From NCBI GenBank assembly GCA_002373755.1, contig DFJU01000108.1, positions 22,950 to 49,656 of the forward strand: 26,707 nt of DNA, written 5' to 3'. Numbering within the stretch: position 1 is the stretch's first letter; the number at the start of each line of letters is the position of its first letter. A program made the position numbers and the translations under genes. The stretch is from Bacteroidales bacterium UBA3663 (GTDB taxonomy: Bacteria > Bacteroidota > Bacteroidia > Bacteroidales > UBA3663). Positions 8,977-16,030 of this stretch are shown here, piece by piece. The notes beneath the pieces were generated by a model. The model was not told the origin of the DNA. It ran no database searches and saw nothing but the letters and a program-made list of their open reading frames with translations.

Positions 8977-10114
8977 AATACTGCTTGTTATTCACCGGGT
9001 TAGCGTAAATTTCGAGGAACATCTCGACCAAGCGATCTGCATCGAAATCATCGGCCAACAACTGCCTTGCGCGCTCCAGCAGAGCCTCTACGCGGGCATC
9101 GAACGCAGCCTTCTGCACGTCGTCGTACTGGCGGCGGTAGGTCGTCTGGCCATAGAGCCGGTCGTGCGCGATGTAGTTGTTCGGCCACAGCTTGTAGTGC
9201 GCGCAGATGCGGCGGTCGATAAGGCGCGCCACCTGCAGGTGATATTCGTTCTGCGTGCGGTTCTGGAAGGCCATCAGTTCGGGCGGCTCGATGGGCGGAC
9301 AAATCTCGAAATGCACGCGTCCCTTCGGCTGCATGATGCCCTTCAGGATGCTGCGGATGTCCTCGCCGGGCTGCTTCACGTAGCGGCCGTCGCGTTCGCG
9401 GCAATAGCGTTCGATGGCCTTCTCGACGTCGCACGACTCCCACTCGTACGACACGCTGACGGGCAGGATGTGGAGTTCGGCCAATGACTCGATCTTGTCG
9501 TCCGACCCGCTCATCGAGAACATCTTGATGATGCCCTGGTCGGTGCGGTCGTTGCCGTCTTTGGTACGGCCGTTGCGTTGCGCAATCCACACGCTGCGCC
9601 CCTCGCGGATGGTCTCGCGGATGTAGTCCGACAGGTGCGACGAAAGGCGGTAGAACTCCTTGGGCGTGGCTCCGCGCTCCACACGGAACATCTTGTTCGA
9701 CTTGCCGATGTCGATGACCAGCTGCCCCTGCATGAGGTTCGCGCCGAAGGTGATTTCGGTCGTGTCGAAGCCGTTTTCGTGCAGCACCGTCTGCAACAGG
9801 CTGCTGTCGAGCACGATGTCGCGGTGGTTGCTCACGTAGAGGTATGCCTCGTTGCGGTCGATGCGGTTCAGTCCGTCGAACGAGAACTCGCTGATGCTGC
9901 GTCGGATGACCTGATGGTTGAACTCGTTCATCACGCGGTGCTGGAAGTCGGCCACCGTGGTCAACGAGGCGACCATGCGGCGCACATCGGCCACATCGCG
10001 GCCGGGAAAGACGAAATCGGCCAGCTTCGGGAACAATTCATGGGCCGCAATGCGTTGCATCGCAGCGGGAATCTCGTCCTCGCGATAGGGACGTATATCA
10101 TCGAATTTGCACAT
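8975..10114 (-). CDS. Glycerolipid-type acyltransferase (PlsB/PlsC-like)
   Basis: A 379-residue soluble-looking acyltransferase. The active-site block is SNHRDIVLDSSLL at about 95-107; His97 and Asp103 are separated by five residues rather than the usual four of HX4D. A second block (FRVERG, about 143-148) and a third (VWIAQRNGRTKDG, about 175-187) match blocks II and III of the PlsB/PlsC family. No membrane helix is apparent. In pigment clusters such enzymes are thought to attach an acyl or polyene chain to a glycerol or glycolipid backbone. The 5' end overlaps the esterase gene by 17 bases (10098-10114), implying translational coupling. Substrate cannot be read from sequence. Confidence 0.8.
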   Translation of the reverse strand: MCKFDDIRPYREDEIPAAMQRIAAHELFPKLADFVFPGRDVADVRRMVASLTTVADFQHRVMNEFNHQVIRRSISEFSFDGLNRIDRNEAYLYVSNHRDIVLDSSLLQTVLHENGFDTTEITFGANLMQGQLVIDIGKSNKMFRVERGATPKEFYRLSSHLSDYIRETIREGRSVWIAQRNGRTKDGNDRTDQGIIKMFSMSGSDDKIESLAELHILPVSVSYEWESCDVEKAIERYCRERDGRYVKQPGEDIRSILKGIMQPKGRVHFEICPPIEPPELMAFQNRTQNEYHLQVARLIDRRICAHYKLWPNNYIAHDRLYGQTTYRRQYDDVQKAAFDARVEALLERARQLLADDFDADRLVEMFLEIYANPVNNKQY

Positions 10115-11003
10115 CTTTCAACCAGTTTAAGAATTCTTTTTTCCAGACGATGGCCTCCGCACCGGCCTTTGCACTGTCGGCTCCGAACCCATGTCCGCCA
10201 TGCTCAAATTGCAGATATTTATGGCCGATGCCCCTCGCCGTCAAGGCCGAATCGAGCAGTTCGCTGTTGTGATAGTGGACGATGGGGTCGTCCTTGCAGT
10301 TGGCCAAAAACACGGGCGGCATGTCGTCCGGCACATGATTTTCGAGCGAAAGGCTGTCGCGCCAACGCTGGCTCCATCGGCGGTATTCACCCAACAGGGC
10401 ACGTCGGCTGCGTCGGTGCACGTAATCGCGCTGCCGCAACGTCACCACGGGATAGATCGGCACGACAAAGTCGGGACGGCTTGCGCTATCGGCCAATGCC
10501 CCGACCGAGGCCACCAGATGACCGCCCGCCGAAAAGCCCATCGCGCCGATGCGGTTCGGGTCGATGCCGAGGCTGTCTGCATTGTCGCGCAACCAACGGA
10601 TGACCTGCTGCAGATCCTCTTGCGCATCGGGATATTGGTGTCCGCGCACGATGTGACGGATGCCCGACGCGAAGGCGAATCCGCCCTGCACGCGGTAGCG
10701 GAGCACATAGGCCGAAATGCCTTCACTTTGCAGCCAGCGTGCCACGTCGTGCCCTTCGGTCTGCTTGTCGAGCCAGCTGTAGCTGCCGCCAGGACAGACC
10801 ACCACCGCTACGCGACCTGCGGGATAGGCGGTCAGACGGCGCGGCATCGGGGTAGCGGCCGACGAAACGGTCCAAAGCAAGGACAGAAGGAAGACCCCCA
10901 CCCGGCCTCCCCGAGGGGAGGTGGAAAGTTTCCTGCCCATGTCGGCAAGGAATCGCATTGGCCATATCTTCATCTTTCTTTTATACATCGGTCGCAAACT
11001 CAC
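10098..11003 (-). CDS. Secreted alpha/beta-hydrolase esterase (acetylesterase-like)
   Basis: A 301-residue alpha/beta hydrolase of the BD-FAE/acetyl-esterase type. The oxyanion motif CPGGSY is at 70-75, nucleophile Ser158 in GFSAGG, acid Asp238 or Asp239 in NCKDDPIV, and His271 in EHGGHGFG. The N-terminus looks like a signal peptide, but residues about 28-36 (TSPRGGRVG), between the charged start and the hydrophobic core VFLLSLLW, are encoded by a copy of the REP-like repeat (10893-10930). Starts at Met1, Met11 or Met16 are all possible; Met16 (MRFLADMGRKL) gives the most normal n-region. Esterases are not standard members of aryl-polyene clusters. It could release or trim the lipid product, or be a polysaccharide deacetylase-like esterase carried in by chance. 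Confidence 0.82.
   Translation of the reverse strand: MSLRPMYKRKMKIWPMRFLADMGRKLSTSPRGGRVGVFLLSLLWTVSSAATPMPRRLTAYPAGRVAVVVCPGGSYSWLDKQTEGHDVARWLQSEGISAYVLRYRVQGGFAFASGIRHIVRGHQYPDAQEDLQQVIRWLRDNADSLGIDPNRIGAMGFSAGGHLVASVGALADSASRPDFVVPIYPVVTLRQRDYVHRRSRRALLGEYRRWSQRWRDSLSLENHVPDDMPPVFLANCKDDPIVHYHNSELLDSALTARGIGHKYLQFEHGGHGFGADSAKAGAEAIVWKKEFLNWLKDVQIR
10893..10930. repeat. REP-like palindrome R2, translated inside the esterase gene
   Basis: GACCCCCACCCGG followed by CCTCCCCGAGGGGAGG (10906-10921; seven-base arms, GA centre) and GTGGAAAGTT. This dyad sequence is identical to one arm pair of repeat R6. Here it is read in frame as part of the esterase signal-peptide region. Confidence 0.8.
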
Positions 11004-11029
11004 AACTCTTATTTCTTAATTCTTATTTT

Positions 11030-12517
11030 TTAACTCATTACGTCGAATTTCTCGACGTAATGCCTGTGCCATGCACGCGTCTTCTCGCGGTAGTTCGTGC
11101 CCATCGAAGTGTCATCGGCCGAAATGCGTTGGCCAATGCGGATCGTCACGCGGCCGGGACGCAGCGTCAGGTCGGTCTTGGGCAGGACGCGGCCAGGGCC
11201 ATCGAGATAGACGGGAACGATGTCGCAGCCCAGTTTCTCGGCCAGATAGAACGCGCCGCGATGGAACTTCAGAATCGTGCAGTCGGCCGAACGCGTGCCC
11301 TCGGGGAAAATCACAATCGAGTAGTTGCGCGCCGTGAGCGTGGCGAGATGTTCGACGCTGCTTTCAAGCCCCTCGGTCGCGGGGTAGTACTCCAGATAGC
11401 GCAGCACGGGCTTGTAGATCGGGAAGTTCCAGACCCAGAGGTTGGTCAGGGCGACGATGCGCGGCGAGAGCGACAGAATCGAGAGCAGGTCGATGTGCGA
11501 CTGATGGTTGGCCACAATAATGCAGGGTCGCTCGAAAGTCTCGCCGTGGGGATTCTCGACCGTCACATCGACGCGCGGGATGGCGTGCAGCAAGTGGCCG
11601 AAATAGCGGCTCAGACGGCGTCGGTACCACATTTTCGCACCTTCGCTCTCAAGGCGCATCAGCCGCATCGCGTTCAGGATGAGCAGCGGCCACAGGAGCG
11701 CGGAGATAAGCGCATAGGCCAAGAAACTGAAAGTGAGGATTTTACGGCCGATGCGACTGTCCCACACGCGATGCCACACGATCGACCACCAGCCGAAGCA
11801 GATGCAGAGCACGCACAGCACGCAGTTGAGCAACGAGATGCGCGCGAAATCCCACACCGGCCGGAAGTGGCTCACGCGTTCGCCGCGCGGTGCATAATAG
11901 ACGCGGATCGGGACATTGGCCAATGCCACTCCCCTCCACGCAGCGAGCACGAGCAGTTCCAGTTCGGCCTCATAACGGCTTGTGAGCCAACGCAATCCGC
12001 ACAGCCGATGCAACGGATAGACGCGGTAGCCCGTCTGCGTGTCGGGCAGATACTGCCACGTCTGTACCATGAACCAGAAGTTCGAGAAATAGTTGGCGAA
12101 GGTGTTCTTGCCGGGCATGTTGGTTGCGGCCAATGTGCGTCGGCCGACGAGCAGCGCACCCGGATTCTTGGCCATCGCATCGGCAAAGAGCGGCAGGTCT
12201 TCGGGGAAGTGCTGGCCGTCGCTGTCGATGGTAATCGCGTAGTCGAAGCCGCGTTCGATGGCGGTGCGGAAACCGACCTTCAGCGCGTGTCCCTTGCCCC
12301 GATTTTTCGCGTAGCTGACCACCGTGACCGATGCGTCATCGGCCAACGTAGCCAACAGCCGCGCGGTGTCGTCGGTCGAACCGTCGTTGACGACAATGAC
12401 ATCGGCCACAAACGGACGCAACCGGCCAATCACGTCGAGCACCGTCCCGGCATTGTTGTAGGTCGGAACGATGACACACGTGCGCGTGCGGCGGAAAAAT
12501 GCGAGGCAGTCGGACAT
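11030..12517 (-). CDS. Glycosyltransferase family 2 / PlsC-type acyltransferase fusion
   Basis: A 495-residue two-domain membrane protein. Residues 12-230 are a GT-A family 2 glycosyltransferase: VIVPTYNNAG, VVNDGSTDD and the DxD-like ITIDSDGQH (about 96-103). Two or three hydrophobic segments (about 228-245 and 260-285) connect to a C-terminal lysophospholipid acyltransferase domain with NHQSHID (HX4D, His338 to Asp343) and FPEGTRS (404-410). This fusion is a recognised component of aryl-polyene and flexirubin clusters and would add a sugar and an acyl chain to the product on the inner membrane. It lies 12 bases after the dehydratase gene (12530-12868) and precedes the esterase. Confidence 0.9.
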   Translation of the reverse strand: MSDCLAFFRRTRTCVIVPTYNNAGTVLDVIGRLRPFVADVIVVNDGSTDDTARLLATLADDASVTVVSYAKNRGKGHALKVGFRTAIERGFDYAITIDSDGQHFPEDLPLFADAMAKNPGALLVGRRTLAATNMPGKNTFANYFSNFWFMVQTWQYLPDTQTGYRVYPLHRLCGLRWLTSRYEAELELLVLAAWRGVALANVPIRVYYAPRGERVSHFRPVWDFARISLLNCVLCVLCICFGWWSIVWHRVWDSRIGRKILTFSFLAYALISALLWPLLILNAMRLMRLESEGAKMWYRRRLSRYFGHLLHAIPRVDVTVENPHGETFERPCIIVANHQSHIDLLSILSLSPRIVALTNLWVWNFPIYKPVLRYLEYYPATEGLESSVEHLATLTARNYSIVIFPEGTRSADCTILKFHRGAFYLAEKLGCDIVPVYLDGPGRVLPKTDLTLRPGRVTIRIGQRISADDTSMGTNYREKTRAWHRHYVEKFDVMS

Positions 12518-12529
12518 TTCTTTACTTTT

Positions 12530-12868
12530 TTATATGACCAATGTCATCTTGGCGATGGCAGTCTCATCGGCCATGACGGACACATCGACGGGCGATTTTG
12601 CGGCATCGAACACGAACGTGAGGCGGGGCTGCGCGACTGGATTGTGCGGACTGAGGAACTTGACGTTCTTCAACTCGTCCACATCGGTCATGACACCCTT
12701 TTCGCTGGTCACGATGTCGATGGCGATGGAAATCAGCATCGCGCCTGGCGTGATCGGTTTTGAAGGGAAATGGGCCTTGCAGAACGGATGTTCGACATTG
12801 ATGCAGACGGTCGCGCGTGTCATACCATCGACCGTTTCTGACTGTTCAATCTGATAGAAATCTTTCAT
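12530..12868 (-). CDS. FabZ-like hot-dog dehydratase
   Basis: A 112-residue single hot-dog domain. The stretch HPFCKAHFPSKPITPGAMLI (about 27-46) aligns with the FabZ active-site loop, with the catalytic histidine at His33 in AHFPS. The acidic residue FabZ carries on the next helix (E in EAMAQ) is replaced here by Ser, with an Asp a few residues on, so the catalytic pair may be altered. It would dehydrate beta-hydroxyacyl-ACP intermediates to build the conjugated polyene. The stop of the fucosidase gene is directly adjacent (12869), so the genes are contiguous. It is shorter than FabZ (~145 residues), as is usual for cluster-encoded versions. Confidence 0.8.
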   Translation of the reverse strand: MKDFYQIEQSETVDGMTRATVCINVEHPFCKAHFPSKPITPGAMLISIAIDIVTSEKGVMTDVDELKNVKFLSPHNPVAQPRLTFVFDAAKSPVDVSVMADETAIAKMTLVI

Positions 12869-14536
12869 TTATTTTGCTATTTTAAGCACTGGCATAATGT
12901 TGTTGAGTGGCTGTTCGGGCAACGTGACGACGAGCGCATCGGCCGTGCGCGTGAACTTGACCTTGCCGTAGCCGAGCAGTTCGACAGACTTGATGCGGTT
13001 AGGGAAAAGTTCGTTGCCTTCCGACAGGCTGCGCACCGTGACCTGATGGTCGGCCGGCCAAGCCAATGCGCTGACGTAGAGATGTTTGTCGGTCTGCGTG
13101 AAACGAATCTCATCGCTGCCGGCCTTGACGTAGTTGCCATCGTTGAAGCCCTGCGCATTGATGTTGATCTTGGCATTGGCGATAGGACCCTCGCCGAAAA
13201 TCGACCACGGACGCGTCTTGACGATGCTCTCTTTGTTGACCTTCATCCATGCGCCGAACTCCTTGAGGATGGCCAACTCCTTTTCGTCGGGTGTTCCATC
13301 GGCGCGCAACGGCACACTGAGCAGCATACAGCCGTTCTTGCTCACAATATCGACCAACAATTTTGCCACGGTCGATGCGCTCTTGTAGCTGCCCTTCTGA
13401 TAGATGTCGTTGTTGTAGTGCCAATCGCCGAGGCAATTGCAGCACTGCCATGGCCTATCGACAATCTGGTTGGGCGCACCACGCTCCACATCCCAGACGA
13501 GGGCTTTCTTCTGCTCGTCGTTCAGGATTTTGCCGAACACGACAGCCTCGTTCCGACCCTTGTGCATGGCGGCACTGTGGTTGTACATGTGGGCGACGAT
13601 TTTCATGCCGGCATCGCTCACCGGATAGAACGGCAACACCGTGACATCGAAGTAGATGAGGTCGGGATTGTAGCGGTTGATGGCATCGAGCGTGCGGTTG
13701 TAGAAATTCGTGATGTAGTCCTGCGTCGGCACATTTGCGCCATTGTTCCAGCCCCACTGATTGTGAATGCTCCTTTCTGTCCATGTGTCGCGGCTGAAGT
13801 CGTGGGTCTGCGCATAGAGCTTCTGCGGGTCAAGCCCTTTCCACCACTTTTCAGTGCCGTCGGCGTTCGGCATGTATCCGTCCTCCTTGGTCAGCCAGCC
13901 GTCATATTTCTGGCCGATGCGTTCGCCCTTGAGGTCAAAGCGGCGGCTCGGCTCATACCAGATCCAGGCATGGTCGGCGTGGAACGAAATGCCGAACGGC
14001 AGACCGACCTTCTTTGCAGCCTTTGCCCAGCCGTCCAAAAGGTCTTTGTGCGGGCCGATGTTCATCGAGTTCCACTCCTGATATTTGCTGTCCCACAGGT
14101 CGAAGTTGTCATGATGGTTGCCCAACGCGAAGAAATATTCGGCGCCGACCTCCTCCTTGTAGAACTTGACCAACTTCTCCGGCGTCCAGTTTTCGGCCTT
14201 GAAGAGCGGCAGAACGTCCTTGAAGCCGAACTCCGACGGATGTCCATAGTGCTCGCAGTGGTACTTGTACTTCGCATCGCCCTCAATATACATCTTGCGT
14301 GCCATCCAGTCGCCGCTACCCTCCACGCATTGTGGTCCCCAGTGCGCCCAAATGCCGAATTTTGCATCGCGGAACCATTCCGGCACCTCATATTTGCACA
14401 ACGATTCCCAATCGGGAGTGAACTGTCCGGTTGCCATTGGTTCATCGGCCTCAGAGACCGGAACCTGCCAATTCTGCGCACCTGCCAACGCAACGGCCGA
14501 CAGCGCACAAGCTGTAATCAAAAAGCGTTTGTTCAT
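12869..14536 (-). CDS. GH29 alpha-L-fucosidase, secreted
   Basis: A 555-residue secreted glycoside hydrolase family 29 protein. Signal peptide at 1-20 (cleavage near AGA-Q). Conserved blocks are FGIWAHWGPQC (about 60-70), ALGNHHDNFDLWDS (about 137-150), GISFHADHAW (about 182-191) and PDLIYFDVTV (about 291-300), with Asp297 the expected nucleophile. The C-terminal ~120 residues form a beta-rich domain. The family removes alpha-linked fucose from glycans in the periplasm or at the surface. It sits between the dehydratase and the EamA gene with gaps of 0 and 25 bases, so it is transcribed as part of the pigment operon, an unusual place for such an enzyme. It may be an insertion, or may trim a sugar added by the cluster's glycosyltransferase. 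Confidence 0.9.
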   Translation of the reverse strand: MNKRFLITACALSAVALAGAQNWQVPVSEADEPMATGQFTPDWESLCKYEVPEWFRDAKFGIWAHWGPQCVEGSGDWMARKMYIEGDAKYKYHCEHYGHPSEFGFKDVLPLFKAENWTPEKLVKFYKEEVGAEYFFALGNHHDNFDLWDSKYQEWNSMNIGPHKDLLDGWAKAAKKVGLPFGISFHADHAWIWYEPSRRFDLKGERIGQKYDGWLTKEDGYMPNADGTEKWWKGLDPQKLYAQTHDFSRDTWTERSIHNQWGWNNGANVPTQDYITNFYNRTLDAINRYNPDLIYFDVTVLPFYPVSDAGMKIVAHMYNHSAAMHKGRNEAVVFGKILNDEQKKALVWDVERGAPNQIVDRPWQCCNCLGDWHYNNDIYQKGSYKSASTVAKLLVDIVSKNGCMLLSVPLRADGTPDEKELAILKEFGAWMKVNKESIVKTRPWSIFGEGPIANAKININAQGFNDGNYVKAGSDEIRFTQTDKHLYVSALAWPADHQVTVRSLSEGNELFPNRIKSVELLGYGKVKFTRTADALVVTLPEQPLNNIMPVLKIAK

Positions 14537-14561
14537 AGGTAGTTAAATTATAAAGTTTCGA

Positions 14562-14915
14562 TTATTTCAACGTAATCAACATACAGCCGGCCACGATGCA
14601 GGCCACGCCGAGCCAGCCCCACACCGAGACGCGTTCGCCCAGCAGGATGATGGCCAACAGGATGCCGAACACGAAACTCAGGCTCGTGAGCGGATAGGCC
14701 TGGCTGAGCGGATAGTGCTTCACGATCCACAGCCACAGGAGGCCGGCCGCGCCGTAGCACAAGCCCATCATGGCCAACGGCACATTCAGCAGCACGCTGC
14801 GCCAGAACGTCCAATGCCACCCGAAGGGCAGCAGTTCGTGCGTGGCCAGCTTCAGGAAGACTTGTCCGACGGCCAGCAGCATCGACTGAAGGAGGCAGAG
14901 CAAAAGCAGCTTCAT
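14562..14915 (-). CDS. Small EamA/DMT-type membrane protein
   Basis: A 117-residue, four-helix hydrophobic protein of the drug/metabolite transporter type: MKLLLLCLLQSMLLAVGQVF, then helices near 38-60, 66-85 and 92-114, with a PLSQAYPLTSLSFVFG segment typical of EamA/SMR-like proteins such as the ArnE/ArnF pair. The ATG at 14915 overlaps the stop of the upstream ketosynthase gene by four bases (ATGA); an open frame extends to 15101 but the extra residues are not membrane-like and overlap the ketosynthase. It is half the size of full EamA transporters, so it probably dimerises. A role in moving a lipid-linked sugar or cluster product is possible but unproven. Confidence 0.8.
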   Translation of the reverse strand: MKLLLLCLLQSMLLAVGQVFLKLATHELLPFGWHWTFWRSVLLNVPLAMMGLCYGAAGLLWLWIVKHYPLSQAYPLTSLSFVFGILLAIILLGERVSVWGWLGVACIVAGCMLITLK

Positions 14916-15892
14916 CGTTTCAAGAGGGTTATGGCCGACGAACCTTCGCGACCGATGTTCAACAAAATCACGTAGCGTGCGCGGTTGGCGTGAATCCAGT
15001 GCGCTGCGGCGTAGAATCCGAGCGCCGAGGCCGAAAAACACTCGCCGAACCATCGTTTGTAGCTCACTACGCGGTTTTTCGGTGCGAAACGGCTGAGCCA
15101 TTGGCCATAAAGTTCATCATTTTTCGGATGGCCGTTCTCGCCGCTCATCACCACAATGTCGTCGGCCAATGCCCCATCGGACAAGACGCCGAGCTGCTCC
15201 AGGGCGCGCTGCCAGTCGTCGGTCGTCGGCCGATGCAGCAACTTCACGCCGGCCAGTTCGCACAGGGTCTTTTCGTCCGATGCATCGGCCATAAGCATAG
15301 CCGCCACCGATGCCTCGCCGCACGCGCCGTCCATGCCGTTGCCCACATAGTCGATGAGTTCGAGCAGGTGGAAATAGCGTTCGGTCGTCACGTCCTGACC
15401 CAGCACCAGCGCGTTGCCGATGTCGCCCGCACGCAGTTGCAGATAAGCATCGGCCAAAGCACTCTCGAAGCTGATTGTGCCGTGGCTGTAGGTCGCGTTG
15501 TAGCCGTGCGTCTTGGTCTGGATGGCCACGAGCGATCCGATGGTGTTGTGCGTCGATTGCATGAAATGGGTCGGCTTCAGGAGCTGTTCGCCGTTCTGGC
15601 AGAGGTCGAGCAGGAACGCCTCGGTGCTCTCCACGCTGCCCAATCCCGTGCCCGTCACGATGGCATCCGGCTGGTCGATTCCGCACTCGCGCAACGTCTT
15701 GAGCGATGTGGCCAATGCCCTTTTCATCAGTTTGCCCATGCGACGGCCTTCAACCGGCGACACATAGTCGCGGAAGTCGGGGTCGATGGCACGCACGAAC
15801 GGTTCGCGGTGTTCGACAGGCTCCGTCAGCCAACTCTCGCAGAGCGGCTGCTGGATGGAAATCTGATTGGCTGCTTGAACGTAGATATTCAT
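14912..15892 (-). CDS. Ketosynthase-like protein lacking catalytic residues (chain-length-factor type)
   Basis: A 326-residue thiolase-fold protein related to beta-ketoacyl-ACP synthases, shorter than a full enzyme (~410). TGTGLGSVESTEAFL (about 80-94) and THFMQSTHNTIGSLVA (about 108-123) match the KS N-terminal half. At the nucleophile position the sequence reads YSHGTISFESALADA, with no cysteine, and the usual HGTGT histidine region is replaced by SGENGHPKND. It should therefore be an inactive partner, like chain-length factors in type II polyketide systems, pairing with an active ketosynthase of this cluster (16002-17249 or 17756-19432). It is upstream of, and overlaps by four bases, the EamA gene. 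Confidence 0.82.
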   Translation of the reverse strand: MNIYVQAANQISIQQPLCESWLTEPVEHREPFVRAIDPDFRDYVSPVEGRRMGKLMKRALATSLKTLRECGIDQPDAIVTGTGLGSVESTEAFLLDLCQNGEQLLKPTHFMQSTHNTIGSLVAIQTKTHGYNATYSHGTISFESALADAYLQLRAGDIGNALVLGQDVTTERYFHLLELIDYVGNGMDGACGEASVAAMLMADASDEKTLCELAGVKLLHRPTTDDWQRALEQLGVLSDGALADDIVVMSGENGHPKNDELYGQWLSRFAPKNRVVSYKRWFGECFSASALGFYAAAHWIHANRARYVILLNIGREGSSAITLLKR

Positions 15893-15901
15893 AGAAAAAA
15901 A

Positions 15902-15945
15902 GACCCTAACCCCAACCCTTCCACGTTACATAGGGGAAGGGAGTG
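15902..15945. repeat. REP-like palindrome R3
   Basis: GACCCTAACCCC followed by arms CCCTTCC and GGAAGGG (about 15916-15941), lying just upstream of the start of the inactive ketosynthase gene. It is separated from R4 by about 40 bases, so R3 and R4 form a paired element filling the gap between two ketosynthase genes. Confidence 0.75.
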
Positions 15946-15985
15946 GTTTGAAGTGATTATACATCTGTTGCCGGCAAAAACATTC

Positions 15986-16030
15986 TACTCCCCCTCCCTA
16001 CTTAACGGGAGGGGGTCGCAGGCTGGGGTC
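15986..16030. repeat. REP-like palindrome R4, supplies the stop codon of a ketosynthase
   Basis: Nine-base arms CCCCCTCCC (15990-15998) and GGGAGGGGG (16007-16015) with an eight-base loop. The TAA stop of the ketosynthase gene (16002-16004) is in the loop, and the last residues of that protein (GPQPATPSR) are read from the repeat. The preceding CATTCTACTCC and the dyad are shared almost exactly with R5. Confidence 0.82.

Noticed and set aside
10958..12763. Long plus-strand open frame of 601 codons opposite the glycosyltransferase fusion
   Set aside because: It has low-complexity, His/Arg/Gln-rich sequence with no domain. The minus strand carries clear GT2 and PlsC motifs. GC-rich codon use leaves the opposite frame open.
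13046..14542. Plus-strand open frame of 498 codons opposite the fucosidase
   Set aside because: The minus strand has conserved GH29 motifs and a signal peptide; the plus frame is a mirror effect of the codon bias.
14916..15101. N-terminal extension of the EamA-type protein
   Set aside because: It is not hydrophobic and overlaps the ketosynthase; the ATG at 14915 overlaps the upstream stop codon in the usual way.
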